Part shown: one piece after another, positions 22,673 through 31,277 of the stretch
Position numbering within the stretch: position 1 is the first letter of the stretch
How the letters are laid out: each line of letters opens with the position of its first letter
From: CAZKXX01 sp964556705
GTDB taxonomy: Bacteria > Acidobacteriota > Terriglobia > UBA7540
Direction of reading: 5' to 3'
DNA: 32,164 bases
Assembly (NCBI GenBank): GCA_964556705.1
Contig: CAZKXX010000039.1
Coordinates: 1 to 32,164, forward strand
Position numbers and translations under genes: made by a program
Notes under the pieces: model-generated
Told to the model about the DNA's origin: nothing
The model's database searches: none
What the model saw: only the letters and a program-made list of their open reading frames with translations

Positions 22673-24022
22673 ATGAACTTTCTGCGATTGATCCTCAAGA
22701 ACGCGCTGCGCAATCCGCGGCGCAGCGTCCTGACCATCCTGAGCATCACCGTGTCCATTTTCCTGGTGAGCACGCTCCAGGGAATCCTGCGGCAGCTCGA
22801 CAGTCTCGGCGAAGGGTCTGACAGCGCGCACCTGAGGCTCGTCACCCGCCACGCCGTCTCGCTGGGACAGGACCTTCCCGTCTCCTACAAGGCCCGCATC
22901 GCTTCTCTGCCCGGAGTGAAGCACGTCGCCAGCTTCACCTGGTTTGGGGGCATCTACAAAGAGCCCGCGAACTTCTTCGCCAACTTCGCGGTGGACGTGG
23001 AGGATTTCGAGAAGATTGTGGACGAATTCATGATTCCGCCCGACCAGTTGGAGGCCTGGAAAAAAGAGCGGACGGCGGCGCTGGTCGGCCGTCGCCTGAT
23101 GGAGAAGTACAACTGGAAGATTGGCGACCGCGTGACGCTGAAGGGCACCATCTACCCGGCCGACCTGGAATTCGTCATCCGGGCCGTTTACACGGCGTCG
23201 CGCGAAGCCGACGAGACGGTCTTTTACTTCCACTGGGACTACTTTGATGAGGCTCTCGGGCAGCGCGGCCGAGCGGGGACTTTTTCCGTCAAGGTCGCGT
23301 CGGCCGAGGACGTGCCTCGCGTGATGGATGCCATCGACAGCATGTTCCGCAACACGGACGCCGAAACCAAGACCGAGACCGAGCAAGCCTTCAACCTGAG
23401 CTTCGTCTCGATGCTCGGCAACGTCAAACTGCTCCTCAACGCCATCTCGGCGGCCGTGGTCTTTACGATTCTGCTGGTCGCCGGCAACACGATGGCGATG
23501 TCCATTCGCGAGCGGACCGCCGAAGTGGCGGTGCTCAAAACGCTCGGCTTCCGCAGGAACACCATCCTGATGATCCTGGTGGGCGAGGCTGTCGCCATTG
23601 CGTTGCTCGGCGGCCTGATTGGCGCACTGGGCGCCAAGACGACTTACGCTTTTATTCTGGCCACTTCCACGAAAGGCCGGGCTTTCGCCTTCCTTTACGC
23701 GGCCGGCGTGGCTCTGATGGCGGGTTACGGCACGTGGATGCTCTTTGCCGGCTCGCACGCCCTTCACGGCTTCGCGCGCATCATGCGCTACGTCACCACG
23801 GTGGCGGGCGCACTCGTCGGCCTCGGCGCCGGTCTCGGCTTCTACGCCGCCGCCGGATTCATCATGAACCAGGGCGGGCTGTTCGCGGGCTTCCACGTTC
23901 GCACGGACACGGTGCTGCTCGGTCTGGCGATTGCCGCCGTCGTCGGCATCGCGAGCGCGACGTTTCCCGCGCTGCGCGCCTCGCGCACCGGCATTGCCGA
24001 GGCGCTGCGTTACACGGGGTGA
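22673..24022 (+). CDS. FtsX/MacB-type ABC transporter permease 1, with extra membrane segments
   Basis: 449 residues. TM1 at about 17-36 (SVLTILSITVSIFLVSTLQG), then a large periplasmic MacB-type domain with the motif WFGGIYKEPANFFANFAVD. The FtsX core follows from about residue 258: TM2 (AAVVFTILLVAGNTMAMS) with the cytoplasmic coupling loop IRERTAEVAVLKTLGF, then TM3 (LMILVGEAVAIALLGGLIGA). Two additional hydrophobic segments are then inserted (FLYAAGVALMAGYGTWMLF and TTVAGALVGLGAGLGFYAAA) before the last TM and the ending FPALRASRTGIAEALRYTG. The next gene encodes a paralogue lacking this insertion, so this one is about 72 residues longer. It probably works with the ATPase at 28003. TAGAAT at 22632-22637 is a possible -10 box. 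Confidence 0.92.
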   Translation: MNFLRLILKNALRNPRRSVLTILSITVSIFLVSTLQGILRQLDSLGEGSDSAHLRLVTRHAVSLGQDLPVSYKARIASLPGVKHVASFTWFGGIYKEPANFFANFAVDVEDFEKIVDEFMIPPDQLEAWKKERTAALVGRRLMEKYNWKIGDRVTLKGTIYPADLEFVIRAVYTASREADETVFYFHWDYFDEALGQRGRAGTFSVKVASAEDVPRVMDAIDSMFRNTDAETKTETEQAFNLSFVSMLGNVKLLLNAISAAVVFTILLVAGNTMAMSIRERTAEVAVLKTLGFRRNTILMILVGEAVAIALLGGLIGALGAKTTYAFILATSTKGRAFAFLYAAGVALMAGYGTWMLFAGSHALHGFARIMRYVTTVAGALVGLGAGLGFYAAAGFIMNQGGLFAGFHVRTDTVLLGLAIAAVVGIASATFPALRASRTGIAEALRYTG

Positions 24023-24161
24023 GGCTTCGGGGCGGCCGGGTCGGGGAGGAACTTTTCGGCCGGCCCGAACGTATTCCCAGACAGGGATCGGGCGACGCCG
24101 CGGCGTGGCTTCACCCGTGCTAGAATTCTCGAAGGCCCGGGCGGTCCCCTTGCAGCCCTCG

Positions 24162-25295
24162 ATGTTCCGACTGCTGCTGAAAAACCTGTTTCGCAACAAG
24201 CGGCGGACTTTCCTCACCTTCACGAGCGTCGCTGTGTCGCTCTTCCTGCTGTCCTCCCTGGCCATGGTCTATACGGCGCTCGGGAAGCCGATCGAAGGCG
24301 ACGAAAACATCCCCCTGATGATGGTGCGGCGATCGGCGGGAATCGTCCTGCCCCTTCCCGTCAGCCATCAGGCGCGAATTGAGACGGTGCCCGGCGTGGC
24401 GGCGGTGAGCAAGATGAACTGGTTCGGAGGCTACTGGCGGGAGCCGACCAATTTCTTCGCCAATTTCGCCGTGGACGCGGACGGGATTTTCAAGGTCCTT
24501 CCAGACGCCCGAATCCCGCCCGACCAGCTCGAAGCGTTCGTGCGCGAACGGACGGCGGCGGTGGCGGGCCGCCAGCTCTTCAACCGCTTCGGCTGGCAGA
24601 TCGGGGACCGGATCACGCTGCTGGGCAGTCCATGGGGCGTCGAGCCGCAACTGACCCTTCGCGGGATCTTCGAGGGCGGGCCGGACGACCAGCTGTACTT
24701 TCACTGGGATTATCTGAACGAGTCGATCGGCGGGCTCGACATGGTCGGGCTGTATTGGGTGCGCGTGGAGCGGCCGGAGGAGTCGGCGCGCATCGCCGAG
24801 GAAATCGACAAACTTTTCCGCAACACCGACGCGGAAACGAAGACGGAGTCGCTGAGCGCCTTTCTGCTGAACTTTATCGCCATGCTGGGGAACGTCCGCG
24901 GCGTGATCCTGGCCGTGGGCGCGGCGGTGACGTTTGCGGTCCTCCTGATTGTGGCGAACACGATGGGGATGTCCATCCGCGAGCGAATGGCGGAGGCAGC
25001 GGTAATGCGCAGCCTGGGGTTCCGTTCCGGCCACATCCTGGGCCTGTTTGTCGGCGAGTCGGTGCTGCTGACGGCGCTGGGCGCCCTGGTCGGAGTCGGC
25101 GGCGCCAAGCTGATTTACGACGCGCTGGCGCTCTCGCAGATCGGCCAGTTCGTCTTCGCCGATATGCGCCTGCGCGTGGGCACCCTGGTTTTCATGGGCG
25201 CGCTGACGATGGCGATTGCGGTCGTGGCTTCCGGCCTGCCCGCCTACCGGGCGGCGCGTGCTAATATCGCTGAGGCGCTCCGATATACGGGGTAG
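24162..25295 (+). CDS. FtsX/MacB-type ABC transporter permease 2
   Basis: 377 residues from ATG 24162, where the protein matches the start of permease 1 (MFRLLLKNLFRNKRRTFLTF); the frame continues upstream but that part is not protein-like. TM1 about 20-38, then a periplasmic domain with the paralogue's motif (MNWFGGYWREPTNFFANFAVD, shared FANFAVD core), RIPPDQLEAFVRERTAAVAG, and FHWDYLNESIGG. The FtsX core has three helices with the coupling loop IRERMAEAAVMRSLGFRSG and ends in AYRAARANIAEALRYTG. It is clearly a duplicate of permease 1 without its extra membrane segments. A gap of 139 nt precedes it, with TAGAAT at 24121-24126 as a possible internal promoter. A two-hairpin repeat follows the stop. 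Confidence 0.92.
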   Translation: MFRLLLKNLFRNKRRTFLTFTSVAVSLFLLSSLAMVYTALGKPIEGDENIPLMMVRRSAGIVLPLPVSHQARIETVPGVAAVSKMNWFGGYWREPTNFFANFAVDADGIFKVLPDARIPPDQLEAFVRERTAAVAGRQLFNRFGWQIGDRITLLGSPWGVEPQLTLRGIFEGGPDDQLYFHWDYLNESIGGLDMVGLYWVRVERPEESARIAEEIDKLFRNTDAETKTESLSAFLLNFIAMLGNVRGVILAVGAAVTFAVLLIVANTMGMSIRERMAEAAVMRSLGFRSGHILGLFVGESVLLTALGALVGVGGAKLIYDALALSQIGQFVFADMRLRVGTLVFMGALTMAIAVVASGLPAYRAARANIAEALRYTG

Positions 25296-25299
25296 GCTG

Positions 25300-25381
25300 T
25301 AGCGGCGGTGTCCTCACCGCCGCCCGGGAGTTGGAAAGGGCGATCCCAGAAGATGAATTCGGCGATCATAGATCGCCGCTA
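25300..25381. repeat. Two-hairpin repeat between permease genes (REP/BIME-like)
   Basis: The ends TAGCGGCG (25300-25307) and CGCCGCTA (25374-25381) are inverted repeats. The left half folds as GCGGCGGTG-TCCT-CACCGCCGC, a 9-bp stem, and the right half as GGCGATC-ATA-GATCGCC. The layout resembles bacterial REP-type elements. Lying between permease 2 and permease 3 inside an apparent operon, it could shield the upstream mRNA or weaken downstream expression. Confidence 0.65.
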
Positions 25382-25389
25382 AAGAAGAT

Positions 25390-26553
25390 ATGGCGATACC
25401 GCTCAAGTACAACCTGCGCAATCTGGCCGTGCGGCGCACCACGACGGCCATGACGGCTTTCAGCATCACCCTGACCGTGACGGTATTCGTGGTGCTCATG
25501 GCGCTGGCGCGAGGTCTCGAAATTTCTCTTTCCGCAACGGGGCACCCGCTGAACATCATCGTCATGCGCGACGGCTCGCAGTCCGAGACGCAAAGTTCGG
25601 TGGCGCGCGATTCGCTCCAGGTGGTCCGCTACCTCGATGGCATCGCCAAGATGGAGGACGGCGAGCCCTGGGTTTCGCCTGAGCTCCTCGTGCTGATTAA
25701 TCTTCCCCGGCGGGGTCAGCCCCAGGGGTCGAACGTCTCGATCCGAGGGCTCAACGAAGCCGGCTTCCGCCTGCGCCCGGAATTCACGCTGGTCGAGGGG
25801 CGCGTGTTCGAACGCGGCTTGCGCGAAGTCATCGTCAGCAAGCGCATCGCCGAGCGCTTCGAGAACTGCGGCCTCGGCGACAGGCTGCGCTTCGCCAAAG
25901 GTTACTGGACGGTGGTGGGCATCTTCGACGCGGGAACGACGGCTTACTCGTCCGAAATCTGGACCGATCCCGAGACGCTGGCGCAAGACTTCGACCGCGA
26001 CGCCTATTCGAGCGTCATCCTCCGCGCCGCGGACGCAGGTGTGGTCGAAAACCTTAAGAAGACCATCGCCGACGACCAGCGGCTGCACATGAAGGCGCTG
26101 ACCGAACGCGAGTACTACGAAGGGCAAACGAGCACGGCGGCGCCCGTGAAGTTCCTTGGCATCTTCATCGCCGGCCTGATGGCGGTGGGCGCGTCGTTCG
26201 CCGCCATGAACACGATGTACGCCGCCGTCGCCCGCCGCACCAAGGAAATCGGGACGCTGCGCGTGCTGGGCTTTTCGCGCGGCAGCATTCTGCTCTCCTT
26301 CATCGTCGAGTCGGTTCTGATCGCGGCGGTCGGAGGGTTCATCGGCTGCGTGCTCTCGCTGCCCATCAACGGCGTAACCACCGGGACGACGAATTTCGCC
26401 ACCTTCAGCGAACTGACGTTCGATTTCCGCGTCACGCCGGGTCTGCTGGCCGGAGGAATGATTTTCGCCACCGTCATGGGATTCATCGGAGGGCTGTTCC
26501 CCGCCTGGCGGGCGGCGCACGAAAACATCGTCACCGCTCTGCGCTCGACGTAA
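25390..26553 (+). CDS. FtsX/MacB-type ABC transporter permease 3
   Basis: 387 residues. TM1 at about 20-40 (AMTAFSITLTVTVFVVLMAL), then a MacB-type periplasmic domain with the familiar SIRGLNEAGFRLRPEFTLVE-GRVFERGLREVIV region and a GDRLRF strand. FtsX core: FLGIFIAGLMAVGASFAAMN, coupling loop VARRTKEIGTLRVLGFSRGS, LLSFIVESVLIAAVGGFIGC, and a last helix before FPAWRAAHENIVTALRST. It belongs to the more usual MacB/FtsX branch and is more distant from permeases 1 and 2. GAAGA just before ATG is a weak ribosome-binding site. A membrane-fusion protein gene follows 40 nt later, so this permease, the fusion protein and the ATPase look like a standard MacAB-like core. Confidence 0.93.
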   Translation: MAIPLKYNLRNLAVRRTTTAMTAFSITLTVTVFVVLMALARGLEISLSATGHPLNIIVMRDGSQSETQSSVARDSLQVVRYLDGIAKMEDGEPWVSPELLVLINLPRRGQPQGSNVSIRGLNEAGFRLRPEFTLVEGRVFERGLREVIVSKRIAERFENCGLGDRLRFAKGYWTVVGIFDAGTTAYSSEIWTDPETLAQDFDRDAYSSVILRAADAGVVENLKKTIADDQRLHMKALTEREYYEGQTSTAAPVKFLGIFIAGLMAVGASFAAMNTMYAAVARRTKEIGTLRVLGFSRGSILLSFIVESVLIAAVGGFIGCVLSLPINGVTTGTTNFATFSELTFDFRVTPGLLAGGMIFATVMGFIGGLFPAWRAAHENIVTALRST

Positions 26554-26593
26554 CGACGGCCCGAGAGACTGGGGATGGAGTAACCACAGCTTT

Positions 26594-27967
26594 ATGTCGC
26601 CGGTTGACGCACGCGAGAAAGATTTGAGCGTTCTGCAAATCGACCGCTCGCGGAAGAACGCCTTCGGGCCGCAGGAAAAAAGCTCCTGGGGCCCGCTGCT
26701 CTACGTCGGCGCTGCGGTGCTGCTGGTGCTGGCGGTCATCGGCGTGTTCTTCGCGCTCCGGGCGCGCGCGCCGGAGGTGGAGGTCGCGAGGGTCTCCATC
26801 GAGCGCGGAACGCCTTCCGGAAGCGTCGTCCTGACGGCGGGCGGATACATCGTGGCCAAACACACCATCCAGGTCAGCTCGAAGGTGGTGGGCAAAGTGG
26901 CCTGGGTGGGAATTGAAAAGGGCGACCGGGTGAAGGAAGGTCAGGTCCTCGTGCGCCTCGAAGACGCCGAATACCAGGCGCAGCTCAACCAGGCGAAAGC
27001 CAGCCTCGCCGTCGCCACGGCGAGGCTGCGCGAACTCGAGGCCGGGTCGCGCCCGCAGGAAATTGCGGCGTCGCGCGCTTCCGTCGAGCAGGCCGAAGCG
27101 AATTTCCGCAATGCCGAGGTCAACCTGAAACGCATCCAGGAGCTGCACCGGCAGGCGATTGCCTCCCAGCAGCAGCTCGATGACGCGACCGCCCAGCATG
27201 ACGTGGCCCGCGCCCAACTCGACAGCGCGCGCAAGCAGTACGAACTGGTGCACATCGGCCCGCGGCAGGAGCAGATCGAATACGCCCGCGCCCAAGTGGC
27301 GCAGGCCAAGGCGGCGGTGGACTACGCCCAGACGATGCTCGATTCGACTCTCATCCGCTCGCCCGTCAGCGGGACGATTCTCGAGCGCCTGATCGAAAAG
27401 GGCGAGATGGTCTCGACGATGAACTTCGGCGGGCCGGGGGGCGTGAAGGCCTCGGTCGCTTCGGTCGCGGACCTCAACAACCTTCAGGTTGAGCTGGATA
27501 TCAACCAGAACGACTTTCCCAAAGTCTCGATGCGGCAGGAGTGCCGCGTCGCCGCGGACGCCTACCCCGACCGCGTGTACAAAGGCTACGTGGAGGAAAT
27601 CGCTCCCGCGGCCAACCGCCAGAAAGCTACCGTCCAGGTGAAGGTCAGGATTCTGGAGCCCGACGAGCTGCTGCGCCCGGACATGAATGCGCACGTCTCC
27701 TTCCTCGCGCCCTCAACCGCGGAAACCGGATCCGAAGGCCGCGAGACGCTGACCGTTCCCTCCTCCGCCGTCTTCCAGAGCGAAGGGAAACCCGCCGTCT
27801 ATGTCCTCGACGGGTCGCGCGTGCGATTGCGCCCCATCGAGACGGGCGGCGAGCTTCGTGGCCGCATCGAAGTGGTGCATGGCCTGGGGCCAAACGACCG
27901 CGTGGTGGTGCGCGGCCTCGAAGGGCTCTCTTCAGGACAGCGCGTCAAGGTGAAGTCTGGCGCCTGA
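26594..27967 (+). CDS. HlyD/MacA-type periplasmic membrane-fusion protein
   Basis: 457 residues. A short cytoplasmic tail is followed by one transmembrane helix (about 34-55, LLYVGAAVLLVLAVIGVFFA). The half-motifs of the lipoyl domain are VVGKVAWVGIEKGDRVKEGQ near residue 100 and TLIRSPVSGTILERLIEKGE near 255. Between them lies a long helical hairpin rich in Ala, Gln and Glu (QAKASLAVATARLRELEAG through ARAQVAQAKAAVDYAQTML). Beta-barrel and membrane-proximal domains follow (VELDINQNDFPKVSMRQE, GYVEEIAPAANRQKATVQVK, LRPDMNAHVSF, then VPSSAVF). It should link inner-membrane FtsX-type permeases to an outer-membrane duct. No TolC-like gene is present in the window. The ATG is preceded by GGAG at a long spacing (14 nt), so translation may be coupled or weak. 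Confidence 0.94.
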   Translation: MSPVDAREKDLSVLQIDRSRKNAFGPQEKSSWGPLLYVGAAVLLVLAVIGVFFALRARAPEVEVARVSIERGTPSGSVVLTAGGYIVAKHTIQVSSKVVGKVAWVGIEKGDRVKEGQVLVRLEDAEYQAQLNQAKASLAVATARLRELEAGSRPQEIAASRASVEQAEANFRNAEVNLKRIQELHRQAIASQQQLDDATAQHDVARAQLDSARKQYELVHIGPRQEQIEYARAQVAQAKAAVDYAQTMLDSTLIRSPVSGTILERLIEKGEMVSTMNFGGPGGVKASVASVADLNNLQVELDINQNDFPKVSMRQECRVAADAYPDRVYKGYVEEIAPAANRQKATVQVKVRILEPDELLRPDMNAHVSFLAPSTAETGSEGRETLTVPSSAVFQSEGKPAVYVLDGSRVRLRPIETGGELRGRIEVVHGLGPNDRVVVRGLEGLSSGQRVKVKSGA

Positions 27968-28002
27968 GCGAACCCATTTCCAGGGAACCGTGAGGATACT
28001 TC

Positions 28003-28692
28003 ATGGCGAAGCCCGTGGTTGAAATCAAAGGCCTCTCCAAGATTTTCCAGCGCGACTCTTTCCAGGTTGCCGCCCTCGAGAACATAGACCTCCTGGTCGA
28101 TGAAGGCGAATTCCTCTGCCTGATGGGGCCTTCGGGCTCCGGCAAGACCACCCTGCTGAACATCATCGCCGGCATCGACCGCCCGACGGCGGGCGAAGTG
28201 CGGGTGCTCGGCGAGGACATCGCCCGCATGAGCGAAGACCGGCTGGCCGCCTGGCGCAACGTCCACGTCGGCTTTGTGTTCCAGACGTTCAACCTGATCC
28301 CCGTGCTCACCGCTTACGAAAACGTCGAGCTTCCGCTGCTGCTGACCAAGCTCTCGGCGCAGGAGCGCAGGGAGCACGTCCTCGCCGCCTTGAAGCTGGT
28401 CGGGCTGGAGGATCGCATCCAACACTACCCCCGGCAGCTTTCCGGCGGCCAGGAACAGCGCGTGGCCATCGCCCGCGCCATCGTGACAGACCCGACGCTC
28501 GTCGTCGCCGACGAGCCCACCGGCGACCTCGACGCGCACTCAGCCGAAGAGGTGCTCGACATCCTCAACCGCCTGAACCGCGACTTCAAGAAGACCATTC
28601 TCATGGTGACGCACGATCCGCGCGCCGCTCGCCACGCCACGGTGACACGCCATCTTGAAAAGGGCGAGCTCCAGCCTCTTACTTCTCAGTAA
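28003..28692 (+). CDS. ABC transporter ATP-binding protein (LolD/MacB type)
   Basis: 229 residues. All nucleotide-binding motifs are present: Walker A GPSGSGKT (42-49), Q-loop at Q94 (FVFQTFNLIP), signature LSGGQ (146-150) followed by EQRVAIARA, Walker B LVVADE (166-171), D-loop GDLD and switch H204 (MVTHD). The second residue after LSGGQ is usually Q (LSGGQQQRVA), so QEQ is slightly unusual. Sequence features place it in the LolD/MacB/FtsE group that drives FtsX-type permeases by mechanotransmission rather than classic transport. It is the only ATPase of the cluster, so it probably serves all three permeases. GTGAGGA precedes ATG 28003 by about 8 nt, and the fusion-protein gene ends 35 nt upstream. 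Confidence 0.96.
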   Translation: MAKPVVEIKGLSKIFQRDSFQVAALENIDLLVDEGEFLCLMGPSGSGKTTLLNIIAGIDRPTAGEVRVLGEDIARMSEDRLAAWRNVHVGFVFQTFNLIPVLTAYENVELPLLLTKLSAQERREHVLAALKLVGLEDRIQHYPRQLSGGQEQRVAIARAIVTDPTLVVADEPTGDLDAHSAEEVLDILNRLNRDFKKTILMVTHDPRAARHATVTRHLEKGELQPLTSQ

Positions 28693-28784
28693 ACAGCTCC
28701 TCCCGGAGCGCTGTCGCCCGGCCGGCAGCTTCGGACCTTCTGCGCGAGGTAGGGGGAATTCCCGCCCGCGTTTGCTGGATAAGG

Positions 28785-28814
28785 TTGAGTTGCAGGGGGC
28801 GCTTCCTCTATAAT
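28785..28814 (+). promoter_or_regulatory. Sigma70-type promoter of the PilZ-like/coiled-coil gene
   Basis: TTGAGT (28785-28790, 4 of 6 to the -35 consensus), an 18-nt spacer and a perfect TATAAT (28809-28814). The -10 box ends only 9 nt before ATG 28824, so a start site about 7 nt downstream would fall at 28821-28822 and the mRNA would be leaderless or nearly so. No Shine-Dalgarno box is present, which agrees. Confidence 0.65.
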
Positions 28815-28823
28815 CCGCCCACG

Positions 28824-31214
28824 ATGGCCCAGCCCCCGAAATCGGAAAAGAATGGAACACAGGGTCAGGCCGGCCGCCGCAGTACACGACTTGCGATCGC
28901 CATTCCGGTGATGATTTCCGGCAAAGACTCGAAGGGTGAATCTTTTCGCGAAAGCACGCGCACAGCCGTCATCAACAAGCACGGCGCGAAAATCCTGACG
29001 ATGCACCAGTTGGCGCTGGGCGCGGAAGTCAGCATCGAGAACAAGCCGCTCGGGCGCGCGGCAACAGCCACGGTCGTCTGGCTCGGCGAGCGGAAGTCGC
29101 CGAAAGAGCCGCAAGAAGTCGGCGTCCAGCTTTTCGAGGCCTCCAACATCTGGGGAATCGAATTCCCGCCCGAAGACTGGCAGGAAGGTCCGCCGACGGG
29201 CGCAGGCGGAAAGCGGCTCGACGCGGCCGCGCAGGCCGAATTACAGGAAAAGGCGGCAGCAACAGCCAAGACGGCGCACCGCGCCGAGCGCACAGAGCCC
29301 GCGAAGCCCGCTGAGCCGCCCACGCCACCGCCTGTCCCTCCCTTTCGAGGGTCTGCCGCACCTCCGCCGCCCGCAGCCGGCCCGCCGACGGCTCCTTCAC
29401 CCGTCCTCGTTGACCAGATCGTGGAGGAGCGCTTGCGGTCGTTCCAGGAGCGCCTGAACCGCATGGCCCAGCAGGTGGGACAGCAGACGCAGACCCTGCT
29501 CCACGAAAGCGCTTCACAGGTTGAACGGCAGGTCAGCGAAGCGATTGCCCCTCTCCTTGCGTCCCTGACGGAAAAACTCGAGGCCGCGCGCGCCGAATTG
29601 GAGAGCTTGAAAGGGCAGTTGGAACAGGTTCAAAGGGATGCTGCCAAGCAGGTCGAAGTGGCGGAGTCGAACATCCGCGCAGCCGGTTTTGCCGCCCTCG
29701 AGGGCGCGCTCGAAGAACTGGGAGAGAAGATGCGTCCCCGTCTCGAAGCCGCCGCCGCGGAAGTGGCCGAGCAAGCTCAAGCGCGCCTCCGTGAGCGGAT
29801 GATGAAGGTGGCGGACGAGCTCGTCCAGGAAACCGGCGAGAAGCTGAATCCTCTGGCCGAACAGCGCGTGGCGAAAACCCGGACCGACCTGGACGAACAC
29901 GTCAAACGCACGCTCGCCAAGGCGCGGGAGGAAATCCAGCAGGCGCTCCGGGACGCGGGCGAGACGTTTACCAAGGAGATCCGCAAGATCGGTCAGGCGG
30001 GTCTGCCCGAGGTCCGAAAGCAGGCGCAGCAGGACCTCTCGAAGCTGGCCTCTGACGTGACAGAACGTGCCGCAGCTTCGCTCCGTGAAGAAACGCAGAA
30101 GATTTCCGGAGAAGCCGAGAAATCGCTTCGCGCGAACCTTCAGAAGCTGAAAGACCAGGCAACCAAAGACCTTGACGAGGCAAGCGGAGAAACCTTCCGC
30201 AAGCAACTCGAAAAACTAACCGCCAGGTCGTTGGAGGACCTGCGCAAGAAGATCGATGACCTCGCGAGATCCTCGGAAGCGCGGGTGGACCAAGCGCTCG
30301 CCACCGCTCGCGAGCGCTCATGCAAGGAGGCGGAAGAATTTCTGAGCAAGACCGCCCGCGAACTCGCCGCCGCCTCTTCCGAAGAACTCCGCAAGCAATC
30401 CGAGGACGCCCGACGAAAGCTTCGCGAGGAGTTGCAGACCAGCGGCAGGACGCTGGCCGACGACGCCAAGAAGCGACTTGCCGACTGGCTGAACAAGACG
30501 GTGGAGTCACTCGACCAGCAGACCAAAGCCGGCCTGGAAACGTTTCGCAGCAATGTGGCTCGCGACCTTGACGACGCGCGCGAAAAAGGCCTCAAGGAAA
30601 TCGAAGAACGGCTCACCAAGCTCGTGGAGAGCCAGCGCCAGGCCGTCTTCGAGAAGGTCGAGGAGGCCGCGCAAGCCGGCGCCGACCAGGTGCTGGTGAA
30701 GCTCGAATCGCAGTCCCAGGACTTCATCAAGGCTGCCACCGACCAGGTCAGCAAGCAGGTGGGCAGCGCGGCCATGGTCATCAAGCAGTGGGAGGACGAG
30801 TCCCGAGCAAGGTTGAGCGCCTTCTCCTTGCACGTCGAAAAGAGTCTCCAGAAGGCCGCCGAAACCGCCGAAGCCCAGGCCGGCGAGGTGACAGGCAGCG
30901 CTCTCGAGAAGTTTCGAGAGAAATGCGACGCCCTTTCGGGCGAGGTCTCCCGCGGGCTGGAAGAATCGGTGCGCGCCGGACAGGAGCGGGCAGTCCGGGC
31001 GGCGGAGGAAGCGTTTAACGCATTGCGTTCGAAATTCGCCGAGCAGGCGGAAGCGACGGTGCGCGCCAAGGCCGAGGAAGGCGTCGCCCGGATGGGTGAA
31101 GAGCTGCGGGCTGCGCACGAGCGGCTTGCCCGCGAAGCCGAGGAAACCTTCCGCGCCAAGGTCGCCGAACTCTTCGCCGCCGTGCTCCAGCCGCCCGGAA
31201 AAAAGACCTCGTGA
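28824..31214 (+). CDS. PilZ-like domain plus long coiled-coil protein
   Basis: 796 residues from ATG 28824; an upstream in-frame TTG at 28785 overlaps the promoter and is unlikely. Residues about 17-120 look like a degenerate PilZ domain: RRSTR (18-22) fits the RxxxR motif and GVQLFE suits a late strand, but the D-x-S-x-x-G motif is reduced to VINKHGA, so cyclic-di-GMP binding is uncertain. A Pro/Ala-rich linker (about 155-195, TPPPVPPFRG, APPPPAAGPP) follows. The remaining 600 residues are charged and helical (Ala, Glu, Lys, Arg, Gln) with recurring units such as VKRTLAKAREEIQQAL, LEKLTARSLEDLRKKIDD and AEETFRAKVAELF, like coiled coils or apolipoprotein-type amphipathic helices. No transmembrane helix or signal is seen. 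A cytoplasmic scaffold or membrane-surface protein is the best guess. Confidence 0.82.
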   Translation: MAQPPKSEKNGTQGQAGRRSTRLAIAIPVMISGKDSKGESFRESTRTAVINKHGAKILTMHQLALGAEVSIENKPLGRAATATVVWLGERKSPKEPQEVGVQLFEASNIWGIEFPPEDWQEGPPTGAGGKRLDAAAQAELQEKAAATAKTAHRAERTEPAKPAEPPTPPPVPPFRGSAAPPPPAAGPPTAPSPVLVDQIVEERLRSFQERLNRMAQQVGQQTQTLLHESASQVERQVSEAIAPLLASLTEKLEAARAELESLKGQLEQVQRDAAKQVEVAESNIRAAGFAALEGALEELGEKMRPRLEAAAAEVAEQAQARLRERMMKVADELVQETGEKLNPLAEQRVAKTRTDLDEHVKRTLAKAREEIQQALRDAGETFTKEIRKIGQAGLPEVRKQAQQDLSKLASDVTERAAASLREETQKISGEAEKSLRANLQKLKDQATKDLDEASGETFRKQLEKLTARSLEDLRKKIDDLARSSEARVDQALATARERSCKEAEEFLSKTARELAAASSEELRKQSEDARRKLREELQTSGRTLADDAKKRLADWLNKTVESLDQQTKAGLETFRSNVARDLDDAREKGLKEIEERLTKLVESQRQAVFEKVEEAAQAGADQVLVKLESQSQDFIKAATDQVSKQVGSAAMVIKQWEDESRARLSAFSLHVEKSLQKAAETAEAQAGEVTGSALEKFREKCDALSGEVSRGLEESVRAGQERAVRAAEEAFNALRSKFAEQAEATVRAKAEEGVARMGEELRAAHERLAREAEETFRAKVAELFAAVLQPPGKKTS

Positions 31215-31277
31215 GTCCTTCCGGAAAACAGGCAGAGCACACCCGTCCGGGGCGAAGGAGCGGATGGGACGAGCCAG

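Noticed and set aside
22160..24265. 701-codon open frame on the minus strand
   Set aside because: It is antisense to permease 1, whose membrane topology and paralogy to permease 2 are clear; the frame shows no domain.
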